From Arthrobacter sp. StoSoilB22 (lineage in GTDB: Bacteria > Actinomycetota > Actinomycetes > Actinomycetales > Micrococcaceae): a stretch of 64,000 bases of DNA. Below the pieces are notes generated by a model, which was not told the origin of the DNA, did no database searches, and saw only the letters and a list, made by a program, of their open reading frames with translations. Location of the stretch: the NCBI RefSeq assembly GCF_019977315.1, contig NZ_AP024652.1, forward strand, positions 496,001-560,000, read 5' to 3'. Of this stretch, positions 49,631 to 59,242 are shown in pieces (position 1 is the first letter of the stretch; each line of letters begins with the position of its first letter). A program made the position numbers and the translations under genes.

Positions 49631-51037
49631 ATGTCACAGTCCATCGCCGCACACCCTGACAGGCTCCTGCCCGCAGATCCCGGGACGCGCAGCATCGCGC
49701 GCTCTTTGTTGGAGCGCGTCCAGGACCTGCCCATCATTTCCCCGCACGGCCACGTTGACGCCGCAGTCATCGAGCAAAACACGCCGTTTCCCGACCCCGC
49801 AGCACTTCTGGTCAGCCCGGACCACTACGTCACACGCCTGATCCACGCCAACGGTGTTCCGATGGATCAGTTGCTGGCCGGGACGGCCTCTGCGCCGGAG
49901 TCCCGGGAGATCTGGAGGCAGTTTGTCCAGTCATGGCCGCTGTTCGAGGGCACGGCCTCCGGGTACTGGCTGCGCACCCAGTTCAACGACGTTTTCAAAC
50001 TCGGCGCAGACCTCAGCGAGATGCCGGCAGACGCCAGCTATGACGCGATTGCCGCGAAGTTGGTGGAGCCGGACTTCCGTCCCAGGCAGCTTTTCAAGGA
50101 CTTCAACATTGAGGTCCTGGCCACCACGGACGATCCCTTGGACAACCTTGCCAGCCACAAGGCCCTCACCGAGGATCCCAGCTTCAACGGCCGCGTGCTC
50201 CCCACATTCCGCCCGGATGCCTACCTGAACGTGGCGCATCCGCAGTGGAGCAGCAATGTTGACCGTTTGATCGAAACTGCAGGCGATGGTGCCACAGGCT
50301 ACGCGGGCTATATTGCGGCGCTTGAGAACCGCCGTCGGTATTTTGTGGAGCATGGGGCGGTATCGGCGGACCATGGCGTCCGCACCCCGGCCACCCTCAA
50401 ACTTGATGCCGCGGATGCGGAAGCGCTCTTCGAAAAGGCGCGGGCCGGAAAGGCAACTGCCCAGGACCGCGACGCGTTCGAGGCCCACATGATGTACCAG
50501 ATGGCGCGCATGTCGGTGGCCGACGGTTTGGTCATGACCATTCACCCGGGCTCCTACCGGAACCACCATGAGCCCACCTTCAAGTCCTTCGGGGCAGACA
50601 CCGGCCACGACATTCCGTTCGCCGTGAACTACACCGAGGCCATCCGTCCGTTGCTGCAGGACTTCGGCACGGCCAAGGATTTCCACCTGGTGCTCTTCAC
50701 CCTCGACGAGACTGTCTTCTCCCGTGAACTCGCGCCCCTGGCCGGCTTTTACCCATCCGTCTACATCGGCGCACCGTGGTGGTTCCTCGATGCGCCGGAT
50801 GCCATGTTGCGCTTCCGCTCAGCAGTTACGGAGACCGCCGGTTTCTCGCGGTCCTCGGGCTTCATCGATGACACCCGCGCCTTCTGCTCCATCCCCGCAC
50901 GCCATGACGCCTCCCGCAGGATCGAAGCCTCCTTCCTCGCGCGCCTTGTGGCCGAGCACCGCGTTACTGAAGACCGCGCGCACGAGTTGATCCTCGACGT
51001 CGTCGATTCCTCGCCACGCAGGGTGTTCAAGCTATGA
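49631..51037 (+). CDS. uxaC: Glucuronate (uronate) isomerase
   Basis: This is a 468-residue metal-dependent isomerase converting D-glucuronate to D-fructuronate (and galacturonate to tagaturonate). The N-terminal metal motif SPHGHVDAAV is near residue 37 (family HxH). Other family stretches are EVLATTDDPLDNL near 160, HPGSYRNHHEPTFKSFGADTGHDIPF near 301 (split here), and the C-terminal YIGAPWWFLDAPDAMLRFR. It starts a tightly coupled pair with the reductase, whose ATG overlaps its stop (ATGA). A consensus operator lies directly upstream. Confidence 0.93.
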   Translation: MSQSIAAHPDRLLPADPGTRSIARSLLERVQDLPIISPHGHVDAAVIEQNTPFPDPAALLVSPDHYVTRLIHANGVPMDQLLAGTASAPESREIWRQFVQSWPLFEGTASGYWLRTQFNDVFKLGADLSEMPADASYDAIAAKLVEPDFRPRQLFKDFNIEVLATTDDPLDNLASHKALTEDPSFNGRVLPTFRPDAYLNVAHPQWSSNVDRLIETAGDGATGYAGYIAALENRRRYFVEHGAVSADHGVRTPATLKLDAADAEALFEKARAGKATAQDRDAFEAHMMYQMARMSVADGLVMTIHPGSYRNHHEPTFKSFGADTGHDIPFAVNYTEAIRPLLQDFGTAKDFHLVLFTLDETVFSRELAPLAGFYPSVYIGAPWWFLDAPDAMLRFRSAVTETAGFSRSSGFIDDTRAFCSIPARHDASRRIEASFLARLVAEHRVTEDRAHELILDVVDSSPRRVFKL

Positions 51038-52398
51038 CCGCCGAACTGCCGCGCCTTAGCCGCGCTGTTTCGCCTGCCGGCCAAGCACCGATCAGGATTG
51101 TGCATCTGGGCCTCGGGGCGTTTCACCGCTCCCACCAAGCCTGGTACACGCAGCATGCCGGCGACGCGGGGGAGTGGGGCATCGCTTCGTTCACCGGCCG
51201 CCGTCCTGACGCCGCGGAAGTCCTCGCTGCACAGGATGGGCTGTTCACAGTGGTGGAGCGATCCGACGCGGGCGATTCCTTCGAGGTAGTGGGCAGCATC
51301 GTCGAAGCCGTAGATGGCGCCAACGTGGGCCGGCTGGTTGAACTGCTCGCCGCGCCCCAGACCGCTGTGGTCACCCTCACCATCACGGAAGCGGCGTACG
51401 GCCTTGGCACCGACGACGCCCCGCTGCTGGTTTCCGGGGCAAAGCCCACGACGCCGTTGGGCCGCTTGGTTTTGGGACTCGCCGCGCGCAGGGACGCCGA
51501 CGCCGGCCCTCTGGCCGTCGTTTCCTGTGACAACCTCTCGGACAACGGAAACGTAGCGCGCCAAGCGGTAGCGAACCTTGCCCGGGAGTTCGACGTCGCT
51601 CTGGCGGACTGGATTGAGGCCAACGTCAGTTTCGTGAGCACCTCAGTGGACAGGATCACTCCGCGCACCACCCCCGATGACATTCAACTGGTAGCCCGCG
51701 AGTGCGGCTACCGGGATGAAGCGCCGGTTGTGGCCGAGCCCTTCCGCAACTGGGTGCTCAGCGGCGACTTCCCCGCCGGGCGCCCCTGTTGGGAGGACGC
51801 CGGCGCGCTCTTCGTGGACCACATAGAGCCTTACGAGAACCGGAAGCTCTGGCTTCTCAATGGTGCGCACTCCATCCTGGCCTATGCCGGACAGCTTCGC
51901 GGGCACACAACCGTTGCCGAAGCCCTGGCTGATCCCGTGTGCTTGCAAGCTGTGGAGGAGTTCTGGGATGAAGCATCCCGCCACCTTGCCGGCGACGACT
52001 TGGGCATTCCTGAGTACAGGGCGGCATTGCTGGATCGCTTTGGCAACTCCCGGATTGCGCACCACTTGGCCCAGATCGCCATGGATGCCAGCACCAAGCT
52101 GCGCATGAGGGCCGTCCCTGTACTCCGCGCCGAACGCGCAGCAGGGCGAACCGGCGAGGCTGCGGCAAGGATGATCGCCGTGTGGGCTGCCTACGTGGAG
52201 TCGAACCCCGGGCTGCAGGACCCGCAGTCGGAGGCAGTGGCCGTGGCTAACCAGCTTTCCGGTCTCGACCGCCTTGCTGCCCTGGTGGCGTTGCTGGATG
52301 CTGAGCTCGCCCGGGACTCCTTGGTAGTTGAGCTCATTCATCAGCTCGGCAGTAGCTTTGCGCCCGAAGTTTCAGCTAACGCTGGTACTGCGGCGTAG
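51034..52398 (+). CDS. uxuB: Mannitol dehydrogenase-family fructuronate (tagaturonate) reductase
   Basis: This is a 454-residue NAD-dependent long-chain polyol dehydrogenase. The opening IVHLGLGAFHRSHQAWYTQ is the family nucleotide-binding segment. SCDNLSDNGNVARQAV near 168 and the C-terminal LNGAHSILAYAGQLRGHTTVAEAL with the catalytic region near 273 confirm it. Coupling to uxaC favours reduction of fructuronate to mannonate, which the dehydratase encoded at 54168 would use. Mannitol dehydrogenase activity is the alternative but fits the context less well. Confidence 0.88.
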   Translation: MTAELPRLSRAVSPAGQAPIRIVHLGLGAFHRSHQAWYTQHAGDAGEWGIASFTGRRPDAAEVLAAQDGLFTVVERSDAGDSFEVVGSIVEAVDGANVGRLVELLAAPQTAVVTLTITEAAYGLGTDDAPLLVSGAKPTTPLGRLVLGLAARRDADAGPLAVVSCDNLSDNGNVARQAVANLAREFDVALADWIEANVSFVSTSVDRITPRTTPDDIQLVARECGYRDEAPVVAEPFRNWVLSGDFPAGRPCWEDAGALFVDHIEPYENRKLWLLNGAHSILAYAGQLRGHTTVAEALADPVCLQAVEEFWDEASRHLAGDDLGIPEYRAALLDRFGNSRIAHHLAQIAMDASTKLRMRAVPVLRAERAAGRTGEAAARMIAVWAAYVESNPGLQDPQSEAVAVANQLSGLDRLAALVALLDAELARDSLVVELIHQLGSSFAPEVSANAGTAA

Positions 52399-52601
52399 GA
52401 ATCTATATGCGAGGTGGTCCGGGCCCTGAGGTTTCAGGTGCCCGGGCCACGGTCGTTTAACGTGGTCGACTGGCACCCTTAGCGTCCAACACCGCAAACC
52501 CATGCGTTGTGGGGCCCACTCTGCGTGCCTCGACGCGATCTTGGGGCGCAGAGCGGGCCTTACAAGGGAAGAGATTTGGTGTAACTTTCAATGAAATATG
52601 G
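52399..52601. terminator. Two hairpins after the uronate reductase gene
   Basis: The interval to the next gene is 332 bp. Hairpin 1 (52414-52450) has GTGGTCCGGGC paired with GCCCGGGCCAC and an inner CCTGA/TCAGG stem. Hairpin 2 (52513-52559) has 13-nt arms, GGCCCACTCTGCG and CGCAGAGCGGGCC, with one G-U pair. I see no gene or small reading frame of note between them. Confidence 0.6.
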
Positions 52602-52618
52602 CGGCAACCGATTGCCAA
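52602..52618. promoter_or_regulatory. Uronate-type operator 5
   Basis: CGGCAACCGATTGCCAA lies 112 bp before the glycoside transporter gene, followed by an extra half site (GCTTGCCAAG). Confidence 0.7.
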
Positions 52619-52730
52619 ACGCTTGCCAAGGTGACTAGAGTTACATCAGCTGCACAAGCCGGTCCCAGAGGTTCCATCCACTGTCGAGTCGGCTCGGACC
52701 GCAATGACGCGAAGGGTAAAGGAGCCCGCA

Positions 52731-54089
52731 TTGAAAAAGCTCAGCAAACTCAGCATCGCCGGCTATGGTGCCGGCGATGCCGCCAACAATCTTGCCTTCA
52801 CCACCGCCACGATGTTCCTGCTGGTGTACTACACGGACGTCGCAGGAATTTCGGCGGCCGCAGCCGGCACACTGCTCCTGGTGGTGAGGATCTTTGACGC
52901 GTTCGCCGACGTCTTCGCCGGACGTATGGTTGACCGCTCCTACAGCAAACGCTTTGGGAAATTCCGGCCGTTCATTATGTTCGGCTCCATTCCGCTCCTG
53001 CTCCTCAGCGTGGCCACGTTCTCCGTGCCGCAGTGGGGTGAGGCGGGCACCTTGCTCTACGCCTATGTGAGCTACGCGGCCCTGGGGTTGGCGTACTCCC
53101 TGGTCAACATCCCGTATGGCTCGCTGGCCGGGGCCATGACGCAGGACCCGGGGGACCGCGCCAAGCTGGGCTCCGCCCGCACGGTGGGTGCACTGTTGGT
53201 GGGTTCCGCTCTGGGCATCTTCGTTGCTCCATTGATCAAGCCGGGGGCTGACCTCCAAGCCACTTTCACCACCATCACGCTGGTCTTTGTGGTGGTTGGC
53301 GCGGCGCTGTACTTCTTCACCGTGCTCACCGCCAAGGAACGTGTTCACCGCTCGGTGCCCAACGTTTCCTTTAAACAGAGCATGGACACCCTGAAGACCA
53401 GCCGCCCGCTGCTGATGTTGTGCCTCAGTTCCCTCCTCTTCCTGACCGGCTATATGGCGTTGTCTTCCGTGCAGCTCTACTACCTGCGTGATGTCCTGGG
53501 TCGCTTGGATCTCTACCCCGTGCTGGCCATCGTGCAGCTTGTCATGACCCTGGCCATGGCACCCCTGATGCCGCGGATGGTCCGCAAGCTGGGCAAGAAA
53601 AACGTGTACATCGTTGCCGGAGCGCTCTCCATGGTGGGCGGAGCTATTGTTTTCTTCTCTCCTCCCTCCATGGTCTGGGTTGGATTCACCGGGCTGGTAG
53701 TCAGCCTGATGGGCGTGATGGCAGTGAATATCGTGGTGTGGGCCCTGGAGGCCGACACCGTTGAGTATGGCGAGTGGAAAACCGGAGTCCGCACCGAGGG
53801 AATCACCTACGCGCTGTTTTCCTTCACCCGTAAGACCGGCCAAGCCGTGGGCGGCGCCCTGGCCGCCTATTGCCTCGCCGTGGGCGGGTACAAGTCGGGG
53901 GCGGCTCAGAGTGCGGAAGCCATGCAGGGAATCCAATTCGCCGCCGGAGCGCTGCCGGCCATCATGACCATCCTGGCGATAGCGGTGATGGCCAAATACA
54001 AGCTCACGGACGCAGTGCATGCGCAGATTGTGGGGGAGATCCGCGCTCGCCGTTCCGAGGAGGCCTTGCAGCTCAGCCAAAAAAGCTAG
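52731..54089 (+). CDS. GPH-family glycoside/glucuronide transporter
   Basis: This is a 452-residue, 12-helix sugar:cation symporter of the MelB/UidB group. The family opening reads AGYGAGDAANNLAFTTATMFLLVYYTD, and the conserved loop RIFDAFADVFAGRMVDRS follows. VEYGEWKTGVRTEG near 350 matches the second family motif. The TTG start at 52731 is chosen for AAAGGAG 6 nt upstream. Location between uronate-reductase and mannonate-dehydratase genes suggests glucuronide or uronate uptake. Operator 5 precedes it. Confidence 0.87.
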   Translation: MKKLSKLSIAGYGAGDAANNLAFTTATMFLLVYYTDVAGISAAAAGTLLLVVRIFDAFADVFAGRMVDRSYSKRFGKFRPFIMFGSIPLLLLSVATFSVPQWGEAGTLLYAYVSYAALGLAYSLVNIPYGSLAGAMTQDPGDRAKLGSARTVGALLVGSALGIFVAPLIKPGADLQATFTTITLVFVVVGAALYFFTVLTAKERVHRSVPNVSFKQSMDTLKTSRPLLMLCLSSLLFLTGYMALSSVQLYYLRDVLGRLDLYPVLAIVQLVMTLAMAPLMPRMVRKLGKKNVYIVAGALSMVGGAIVFFSPPSMVWVGFTGLVVSLMGVMAVNIVVWALEADTVEYGEWKTGVRTEGITYALFSFTRKTGQAVGGALAAYCLAVGGYKSGAAQSAEAMQGIQFAAGALPAIMTILAIAVMAKYKLTDAVHAQIVGEIRARRSEEALQLSQKS

Positions 54090-54103
54090 GCAACCGGTTG
54101 CCA
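54087..54103. promoter_or_regulatory. Uronate-type operator 6
   Basis: GGCAACCGGTTGCC (54089-54102) is a perfect 14-bp palindrome inside TAGGCAACCGGTTGCCAC. It begins at the stop codon of the transporter gene and lies 65 bp before the dehydratase start. Confidence 0.8.
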
Positions 54104-54167
54104 CTGGATGCAATCCAACCTAAAATCGTACTTAATCTCAACCAGCCACATCCCGAAAGGAAAAGCT

Positions 54168-55397
54168 GTGAAAATCATTGCCGCTGAAGTCTTTGTGACC
54201 AGCCCGTCCCGTAATTTTGTTACTTTGCGCATCACCACGGAGGACGGTGTCACCGGCATCGGTGACGCCACGCTCAACGGCCGTGAACTGGCCGTAGCAG
54301 CGTACCTCAAGGAACACGTGGCGCAGCTGCTCATCGGCAAGGATCCGCACCGGATCGAGGACACCTGGCAGTTCCTCTACCGCAGCTCATACTGGCGCCG
54401 CGGCCCCGTGACCATGGCGGCGATTGCCGCCGTCGACATGGCGCTGTGGGACATCAAGGGCAAGATCGCCGGGATGCCGGTGTACCAGCTGCTGGGTGGC
54501 GCTTCCCGCAACGGTTTGCGGGCCTACGGCCACGCGTCCGGCGCTGACATTCCCTCGCTGTTCGACTCCGTTCGTGAGCACCTGGAACTGGGCTACAAGT
54601 CCATCCGCATCCAGACCGCCATCCCCGGCATCAAAGCCGTATACGGTGTGGCCGCACAGGCGCAGGCCTCGGGCGAACGCTATGACTACGAGCCCGCCGG
54701 CCGTGGCGCGTTCCCGCAGGAAGAGGACTGGGACACCCGCGCCTACCTGCGCCACCTGCCCACCGTGTTTGAAGCCGTCCGGAACGAGTTCGGCCCGGAA
54801 ATCCCGCTGCTTCACGATGGCCACCACCGTATGACGCCCATCCAAGCCGCCAAGCTCGGCAAAGCCCTGGAGCCTTACGACCTCTTCTGGCTGGAGGACT
54901 GCACCCCGGCCGAGAACCAGGAAGGCTTGCGCCTGGTCCGCCAGCACACCACCACGCCGCTGGCCATCGGTGAAATCTTCAACACCGTGTTCGACTTCCA
55001 AACCCTCATCAAAGAACAGCTGATCGACTACGTTCGTGCTGCATCCACCCACTTCGGCGGCATTTCACCGCTGAAAAAGGTCATGGACTTCGCGGCCCAG
55101 TACCAGATCAAGTCAGGCTTCCACGGCCCCACCGATATTTCGCCCGTAGGTTTCGCCGCCCAGCTCCACGTGGGCCTGGCCATCCATAACTACGGCATCC
55201 AGGAATACATGCAGCACTCGGACAAGACCAACGAGGTCTTCCAGCAGTCCATGACCTTCAAGGACGGCTACCTGCACCCCGGCGACGAACCCGGCATCGG
55301 CGTCGAATTCAACGAAGAAGCCGCCGCCGCGTTCCCGTACCAGCAGGCCTACCTGCCGTACAACCGCCTCGTGGATGGCACGGTTCATGACTGGTAG
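54168..55397 (+). CDS. manD: Enolase-superfamily mannonate dehydratase (ManD type)
   Basis: This is a 409-residue dehydratase converting D-mannonate to 2-keto-3-deoxygluconate. The enolase-type metal ligands are in [30 protein letters not shown] and LAIGEIFNT, and the general acid/base elements in GERYDYEP (Tyr) and [11 protein letters not shown] (His), all as in ManD/RspA proteins. ManD members vary: some act on mannonate, some on gluconate. Here uxaC and the reductase upstream favour mannonate. The GTG at 54168 has AAAGG upstream; longer frames would overlap operator 6. Confidence 0.88.
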   Translation: MKIIAAEVFVTSPSRNFVTLRITTEDGVTGIGDATLNGRELAVAAYLKEHVAQLLIGKDPHRIEDTWQFLYRSSYWRRGPVTMAAIAAVDMALWDIKGKIAGMPVYQLLGGASRNGLRAYGHASGADIPSLFDSVREHLELGYKSIRIQTAIPGIKAVYGVAAQAQASGERYDYEPAGRGAFPQEEDWDTRAYLRHLPTVFEAVRNEFGPEIPLLHDGHHRMTPIQAAKLGKALEPYDLFWLEDCTPAENQEGLRLVRQHTTTPLAIGEIFNTVFDFQTLIKEQLIDYVRAASTHFGGISPLKKVMDFAAQYQIKSGFHGPTDISPVGFAAQLHVGLAIHNYGIQEYMQHSDKTNEVFQQSMTFKDGYLHPGDEPGIGVEFNEEAAAAFPYQQAYLPYNRLVDGTVHDW

Positions 55398-55404
55398 AGA
55401 GGTC

Positions 55405-57675
55405 ATGACTGATATAGCGCAACCCCGCCACCACATTGTGGTCATGGGGGTGGCCGGCTGCGGCAAAAGCACTATAGGTGCCGCCTTGGCCGAGCGGCTT
55501 GGTGCTGGATTCCTCGACGGCGATTCGCTGCACCCCCAGGCGAACATCAGCAAGATGGCCTCGGGTATTCCGCTGAACGACGACGACCGCGCACCGTGGC
55601 TGGCCGAAATCGGCAGGCGATTCCCGGCGTCGAACTCTGCTCTTGTCATCGCGTGCAGCGCGCTCAAGCGCTCCTACCGGGACATCATCCGCAGCGCCGA
55701 TCCATCCGTGGTGTTCGTGCACCTGCACGGCACCCGGGAGTTGCTAAATGCCCGCATGACTGCCCGTCCCGGGCACTTCATGCCGGCCTCGCTGCTGGAC
55801 TCACAGCTGGCTACGCTGGAACCGCTCGAGGACGACGAAGCCGGGATCGTTGTGGACATCGCACTGCCTGTGGAGGACATCGTGAATGACGTACATGCCG
55901 CACTGGCAGGCAAGTCCGCTGCGTCTGCCGGGCCGCACCTGGTGGACTTGACGGCTGCTCCCTACAACCTGGACGACGCCGCGGTGGAGTGGGTGGAGAG
56001 CACCATCGGTTCCATGACGCTGGAAGAGAAAATCGGCCAGCTCTTCATCAACCACAACAACGATTACTCCCCGGAGTACCTCGACGGCGTGCTGGAGAAC
56101 TTCCACGTAGGCGGCATGCGGTACCGGCCGGGGCCCTCTGCAGCCGTGCAGGAACACATCCGCTACGCCCAGTCCAAAACCCGCATTCCGCTGCTGATCG
56201 CCTCCAATCCGGAAATGGGGGGCTCCGGCAGTTGCGACGACGGCACGTTCGTTTCCACGCACCTGCAGGCAGGCTCGCACCCGGACAAGACCATTGCGCG
56301 GCAGATGGGCCAGGTGGCCGGCGTCGAAACTGCTGCGCTGGGCTGCAACTGGGCCTTCGCGCCAATCGTGGACATTCACTACAACTGGCGGAACACGGTC
56401 ATCTCCACGCGGGCCTTTGGAAACACCCCGGACATAGTGGTGGAACGGGCAAAAGAGTACTTCGACGGCATCAGCGAATCACCCACCGTCTGCGCCATGA
56501 AGCACTTCCCCGGTGACGGTATTGATGAGCGGGACCAGCATGTGGTCACGTCCTACAACACCCTGGGCTACGACGAGTGGAACGCCAGCTACGGGCACGT
56601 GTACCGCGAAATGATCGGGCATGGCGTGCAGTCCATCATGGTGGGTCACATTGGTGCTCCCGAGGTGTCCCGGCATTTCCGGCCAGGCTTGTCGGACGCT
56701 GACATCCTGCCTGCCACGCTGGCGCCGGAGTTGTTGCAGGACCTCTTGCGTGGGGAACTCGGGTTCAACGGGCTGGTCCTCACGGATGCGTCCCTGATGG
56801 TGGGCCTGACTCAGACCATGAAGCGCAAGGACCTGGTTCCTGCCACCATCGCAGCGGGCTGCGACATGTTCCTGTTCTTCCGGAACCCCGAGGAGGACTT
56901 CGGGTACATGCTGGATGGCTACAAGTCCGGTGTCATCAGCGAGGGACGTTTGCAGGATGCCCTGCGGCGGATCCTTGGCCTGAAGGCGAGCCTGGGCTTG
57001 CATCTCGTTTCGCGGGAACGGTTGGTTCCGGCGGCCGAAGCCTTGGCTGTTATCGGCAGCGAGGCCCACCGGGCCATAGCTGCTGACATCGCTGACAAGA
57101 CCGTCACGCTGGTGAAGGACACTGCCCGCAACCTGCCGATCACGCCTCGGACCCATCCGCGAATCCGTCTCTACGGCATCTCCGGGGGCGCCGACTTCAC
57201 CCGCGCAGATCCTCTGGCTTACCTGGATACCGTCCGGGAAGAACTGGAAGCCGCAGGTTTTGAGGTCAGCGTCTTCCAGACCGCTGAGCAGCGTGAGGCC
57301 GCGGGAGAGGCCGGCATGAACTTCATGCGGGTCCTGTCCGAGGAAGCCACCGGCGACTATGCGGAGCGATACGACGCCGCCTTCGTCTTTGCCAATGTGA
57401 AGGGCTTCGCGCAGGAGGCCTCCATCCGGATCAAGTGGTCCTCGCCCATGGCCGCCGAGATCCCTTGGTACGCCACGGAGGTTCCCACGGTGTTTGTCTC
57501 ACTGAACCAGCCGAACCACTTGATCGATGTGCCTATGGTCAAGACCGCCATTCACGCCCACGCAGCAACACGCGAGGCCATTCGCGCAACGATCCAAAAG
57601 ATCCAGGGTGAGTCCGGATTCCAGGGGACGTTCAACCAGAACGTGTTCTGCGATTCGTTCGACACCCGCCTCTGA
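55405..57675 (+). CDS. Gluconokinase-GH3 glycosidase fusion protein
   Basis: This is a 756-residue fusion. Residues 1-170 are a GntK-type gluconate kinase: Walker A GVAGCGKST at 15-23, GDSLHPQANISKMASGIPLND at 39-59 (split: GDSLHPQANISK, MASGIPLND), and SALKRSYRD. From about 190 a glycoside hydrolase family 3 domain follows, with KHFPGDGIDERDQH at 366-379 (NagZ-like His motif) and candidate nucleophile Asp461 in LTDASLMVG. A C-terminal GH3-type alpha/beta domain completes it. No signal peptide is seen, so both activities would be cytoplasmic. It could cleave an imported glycoside and phosphorylate a released sugar acid; this coupling is inference. ATG 55387 is an alternative start. Confidence 0.85.
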   Translation: MTDIAQPRHHIVVMGVAGCGKSTIGAALAERLGAGFLDGDSLHPQANISKMASGIPLNDDDRAPWLAEIGRRFPASNSALVIACSALKRSYRDIIRSADPSVVFVHLHGTRELLNARMTARPGHFMPASLLDSQLATLEPLEDDEAGIVVDIALPVEDIVNDVHAALAGKSAASAGPHLVDLTAAPYNLDDAAVEWVESTIGSMTLEEKIGQLFINHNNDYSPEYLDGVLENFHVGGMRYRPGPSAAVQEHIRYAQSKTRIPLLIASNPEMGGSGSCDDGTFVSTHLQAGSHPDKTIARQMGQVAGVETAALGCNWAFAPIVDIHYNWRNTVISTRAFGNTPDIVVERAKEYFDGISESPTVCAMKHFPGDGIDERDQHVVTSYNTLGYDEWNASYGHVYREMIGHGVQSIMVGHIGAPEVSRHFRPGLSDADILPATLAPELLQDLLRGELGFNGLVLTDASLMVGLTQTMKRKDLVPATIAAGCDMFLFFRNPEEDFGYMLDGYKSGVISEGRLQDALRRILGLKASLGLHLVSRERLVPAAEALAVIGSEAHRAIAADIADKTVTLVKDTARNLPITPRTHPRIRLYGISGGADFTRADPLAYLDTVREELEAAGFEVSVFQTAEQREAAGEAGMNFMRVLSEEATGDYAERYDAAFVFANVKGFAQEASIRIKWSSPMAAEIPWYATEVPTVFVSLNQPNHLIDVPMVKTAIHAHAATREAIRATIQKIQGESGFQGTFNQNVFCDSFDTRL

Positions 57676-57686
57676 CAGCAGGCGTT

Positions 57687-57723
57687 AGCCCGGTACTGCC
57701 CACAAGGCGGTGCCGGGCTTTTT
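57687..57723 (+). terminator. Rho-independent terminator after the GntK-GH3 gene
   Basis: AGCCCGGTACTGCC pairs with GGCGGTGCCGGGCT (two G-U pairs) around a short loop, followed by TTTTT. It ends the uronate region. Confidence 0.85.
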
Positions 57724-57745
57724 GCGTTACTCGGTGAAACCGCCA

Positions 57746-57854
57746 ATTGTGAACGCTAACAACGTTTCATGTCAAGAGTCTTGGGAGCGGTTCTAGTCTG
57801 CAATCATTTTGTGATCCACGGCACTTGACCAGCGGTATTGTTAGCGTTCACAAT
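57746..57854. promoter_or_regulatory. Promoter and twin operators of the chvE-mmsAB operon
   Basis: ATTGTGAACGCTAACAAC (57746-57763) and, inverted, ATTGTTAGCGTTCACAAT (57837-57854) match at 17 of 18 positions when one is reversed; each is itself a partial dyad with the LacI-type central CG. Centres are 91 bp apart. TTGACC (57825-57830) and CACAAT (57849-57854) form a candidate promoter with the second operator over its -10. The remaining bases of the 57676-57988 gap hold the terminator at 57687 and an untranslated leader; no gene is seen. Confidence 0.75.
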
Positions 57855-57988
57855 GGCATTCGCATTACATATTCGTGGCATGCGGCATTCAACTGGCCGC
57901 AGACCATATATCGCTTCACCGTGCCGGACGCGCAGATGCTCCGGCTGCATCAGAGTTCGCGGCAATGCTGCCGCGGAAGGAGAGCATC

Positions 57989-59113
57989 GTGAGATTGAAG
58001 AAACTCCTGGGCGCCGTAGCGGTTGTCCTTACCTTGACTGTTGGAGCCACTGGCTGCGGTAGTCGCGGGGGCTCGGCCGAGTCCACCAGTAGTGCAAATC
58101 CCAGCGATTCGCTGGTTGGCATTTCGATGCCCACCCAGACGTCCGAGCGTTGGATCGCCGATGGCGCCAACGTTGAGAAGTCCCTGAAGGACCTTGGCTA
58201 CAAGACGGACCTCCAGTTCGCCAACGATGACATTCCCACACAGGTTTCGCAGATCGAGAACATGCTGACGAAGGGCGCCAAAGCGCTCATCATCGCAGCG
58301 ATCGACGGCACCACCCTGACAGACGTCCTGGCCAAGGCCAAAGAGCAGAACGTCAAGGTGATCGCGTACGATCGCCTCATCAACGGAACGCCGAACGTTG
58401 ACTACTACACCACCTTCGACAACTACACCGTGGGTGTTCAGCAGGCCACTTCCTTGCTGACCGGCCTGGGCCTGGTTGACGCCAGCGGCAACAAAGTTGA
58501 AGGCAAGGGCCCGTTCAACGTTGAACTCTTTGCGGGCAGCCCGGATGACAACAACGCCAACTTCTTCTGGACCGGCGCCATGGACACCCTGAAGCCCTAC
58601 ATGGATGCAGGCACCTTGAAGGTTCCCAGCGGCCAGACCAAGTTCGAGCAGGCAGCCATCCTGCGCTGGCAGGCACCTGTTGCCCAGAAGCGCATGGAAG
58701 ATATCCTCACCTCCGCTTACAGCTCCGGAACCAAGCTGGACGGTGTGCTTTCCCCGTATGACGGCCTGTCCATCGGCATCATTTCCGCGCTGACCAGCAC
58801 CGGCGGCTACTCCACCGGCAACCTGCCGGTAGTCACCGGCCAGGATGCGGAGAAGGGCTCCGTGAAGTCCATCATCGCCGGCGAGCAGTACTCCACCATC
58901 TTCAAGGACACCCGCCAGCTCGGCGCACAGGCCGTGAAGATGGTTGACGCCGTCCTCAAGGGCACCGAACCGGAGACCAACGACACCAAGACCTACAACA
59001 ACAAGGTCAAGGTTGTCCCGGCCTTCCTCCTGAAGTCCGTCATCATCACCAAGGACAACTTCCAAAAGGAACTGATCGACTCGGGCTACTACAAGGAAGC
59101 CGACGTCAAGTAA
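57989..59113 (+). CDS. chvE: Multiple-monosaccharide ABC substrate-binding lipoprotein
   Basis: This is a 374-residue ChvE-type sugar-binding lipoprotein (glucose, galactose, arabinose, xylose and others in relatives). The signal ends TVGATGC with lipidated Cys at 23. Family segments include [19 protein letters not shown] near 40, [23 protein letters not shown] near 125 (split: [19 protein letters not shown]) and [14 protein letters not shown]. The GTG at 57989 is preferred because GGAAGGAG precedes it and because it gives a compact signal; ATG 57965 is an alternative. It heads the chvE-mmsA-mmsB-lacI operon. Confidence 0.9.
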   Translation: MRLKKLLGAVAVVLTLTVGATGCGSRGGSAESTSSANPSDSLVGISMPTQTSERWIADGANVEKSLKDLGYKTDLQFANDDIPTQVSQIENMLTKGAKALIIAAIDGTTLTDVLAKAKEQNVKVIAYDRLINGTPNVDYYTTFDNYTVGVQQATSLLTGLGLVDASGNKVEGKGPFNVELFAGSPDDNNANFFWTGAMDTLKPYMDAGTLKVPSGQTKFEQAAILRWQAPVAQKRMEDILTSAYSSGTKLDGVLSPYDGLSIGIISALTSTGGYSTGNLPVVTGQDAEKGSVKSIIAGEQYSTIFKDTRQLGAQAVKMVDAVLKGTEPETNDTKTYNNKVKVVPAFLLKSVIITKDNFQKELIDSGYYKEADVK

Positions 59114-59126
59114 TCACGTCCCCGGT

Positions 59127-59176
59127 CTGTGGCCCCAAACCTCTGTGTTGCTGTACGCAGTGCGGCGGGGCCACAG
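59127..59176 (+). terminator. Intercistronic stem-loop between chvE and mmsA
   Basis: CTGTGGCCCC (59127-59136) pairs perfectly with GGGGCCACAG (59167-59176), with a smaller hairpin possible in the 30-nt loop. As in the frcB-frcC gap, it probably keeps the binding-protein message more abundant than the rest of the operon. Confidence 0.65.
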
Positions 59177-59242
59177 CCTCCCATAGAGCCTGCCCGAGTC
59201 CTCGGCCCGGGCCAAGTTCCAACCAGTCAGCGGGAATTGACG

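Noticed and set aside
52641..54113. A 490-residue minus-strand frame opposite the GPH transporter
   Set aside because: Shadow of a 12-helix transporter gene; low-complexity His/Gln/Gly-rich product.
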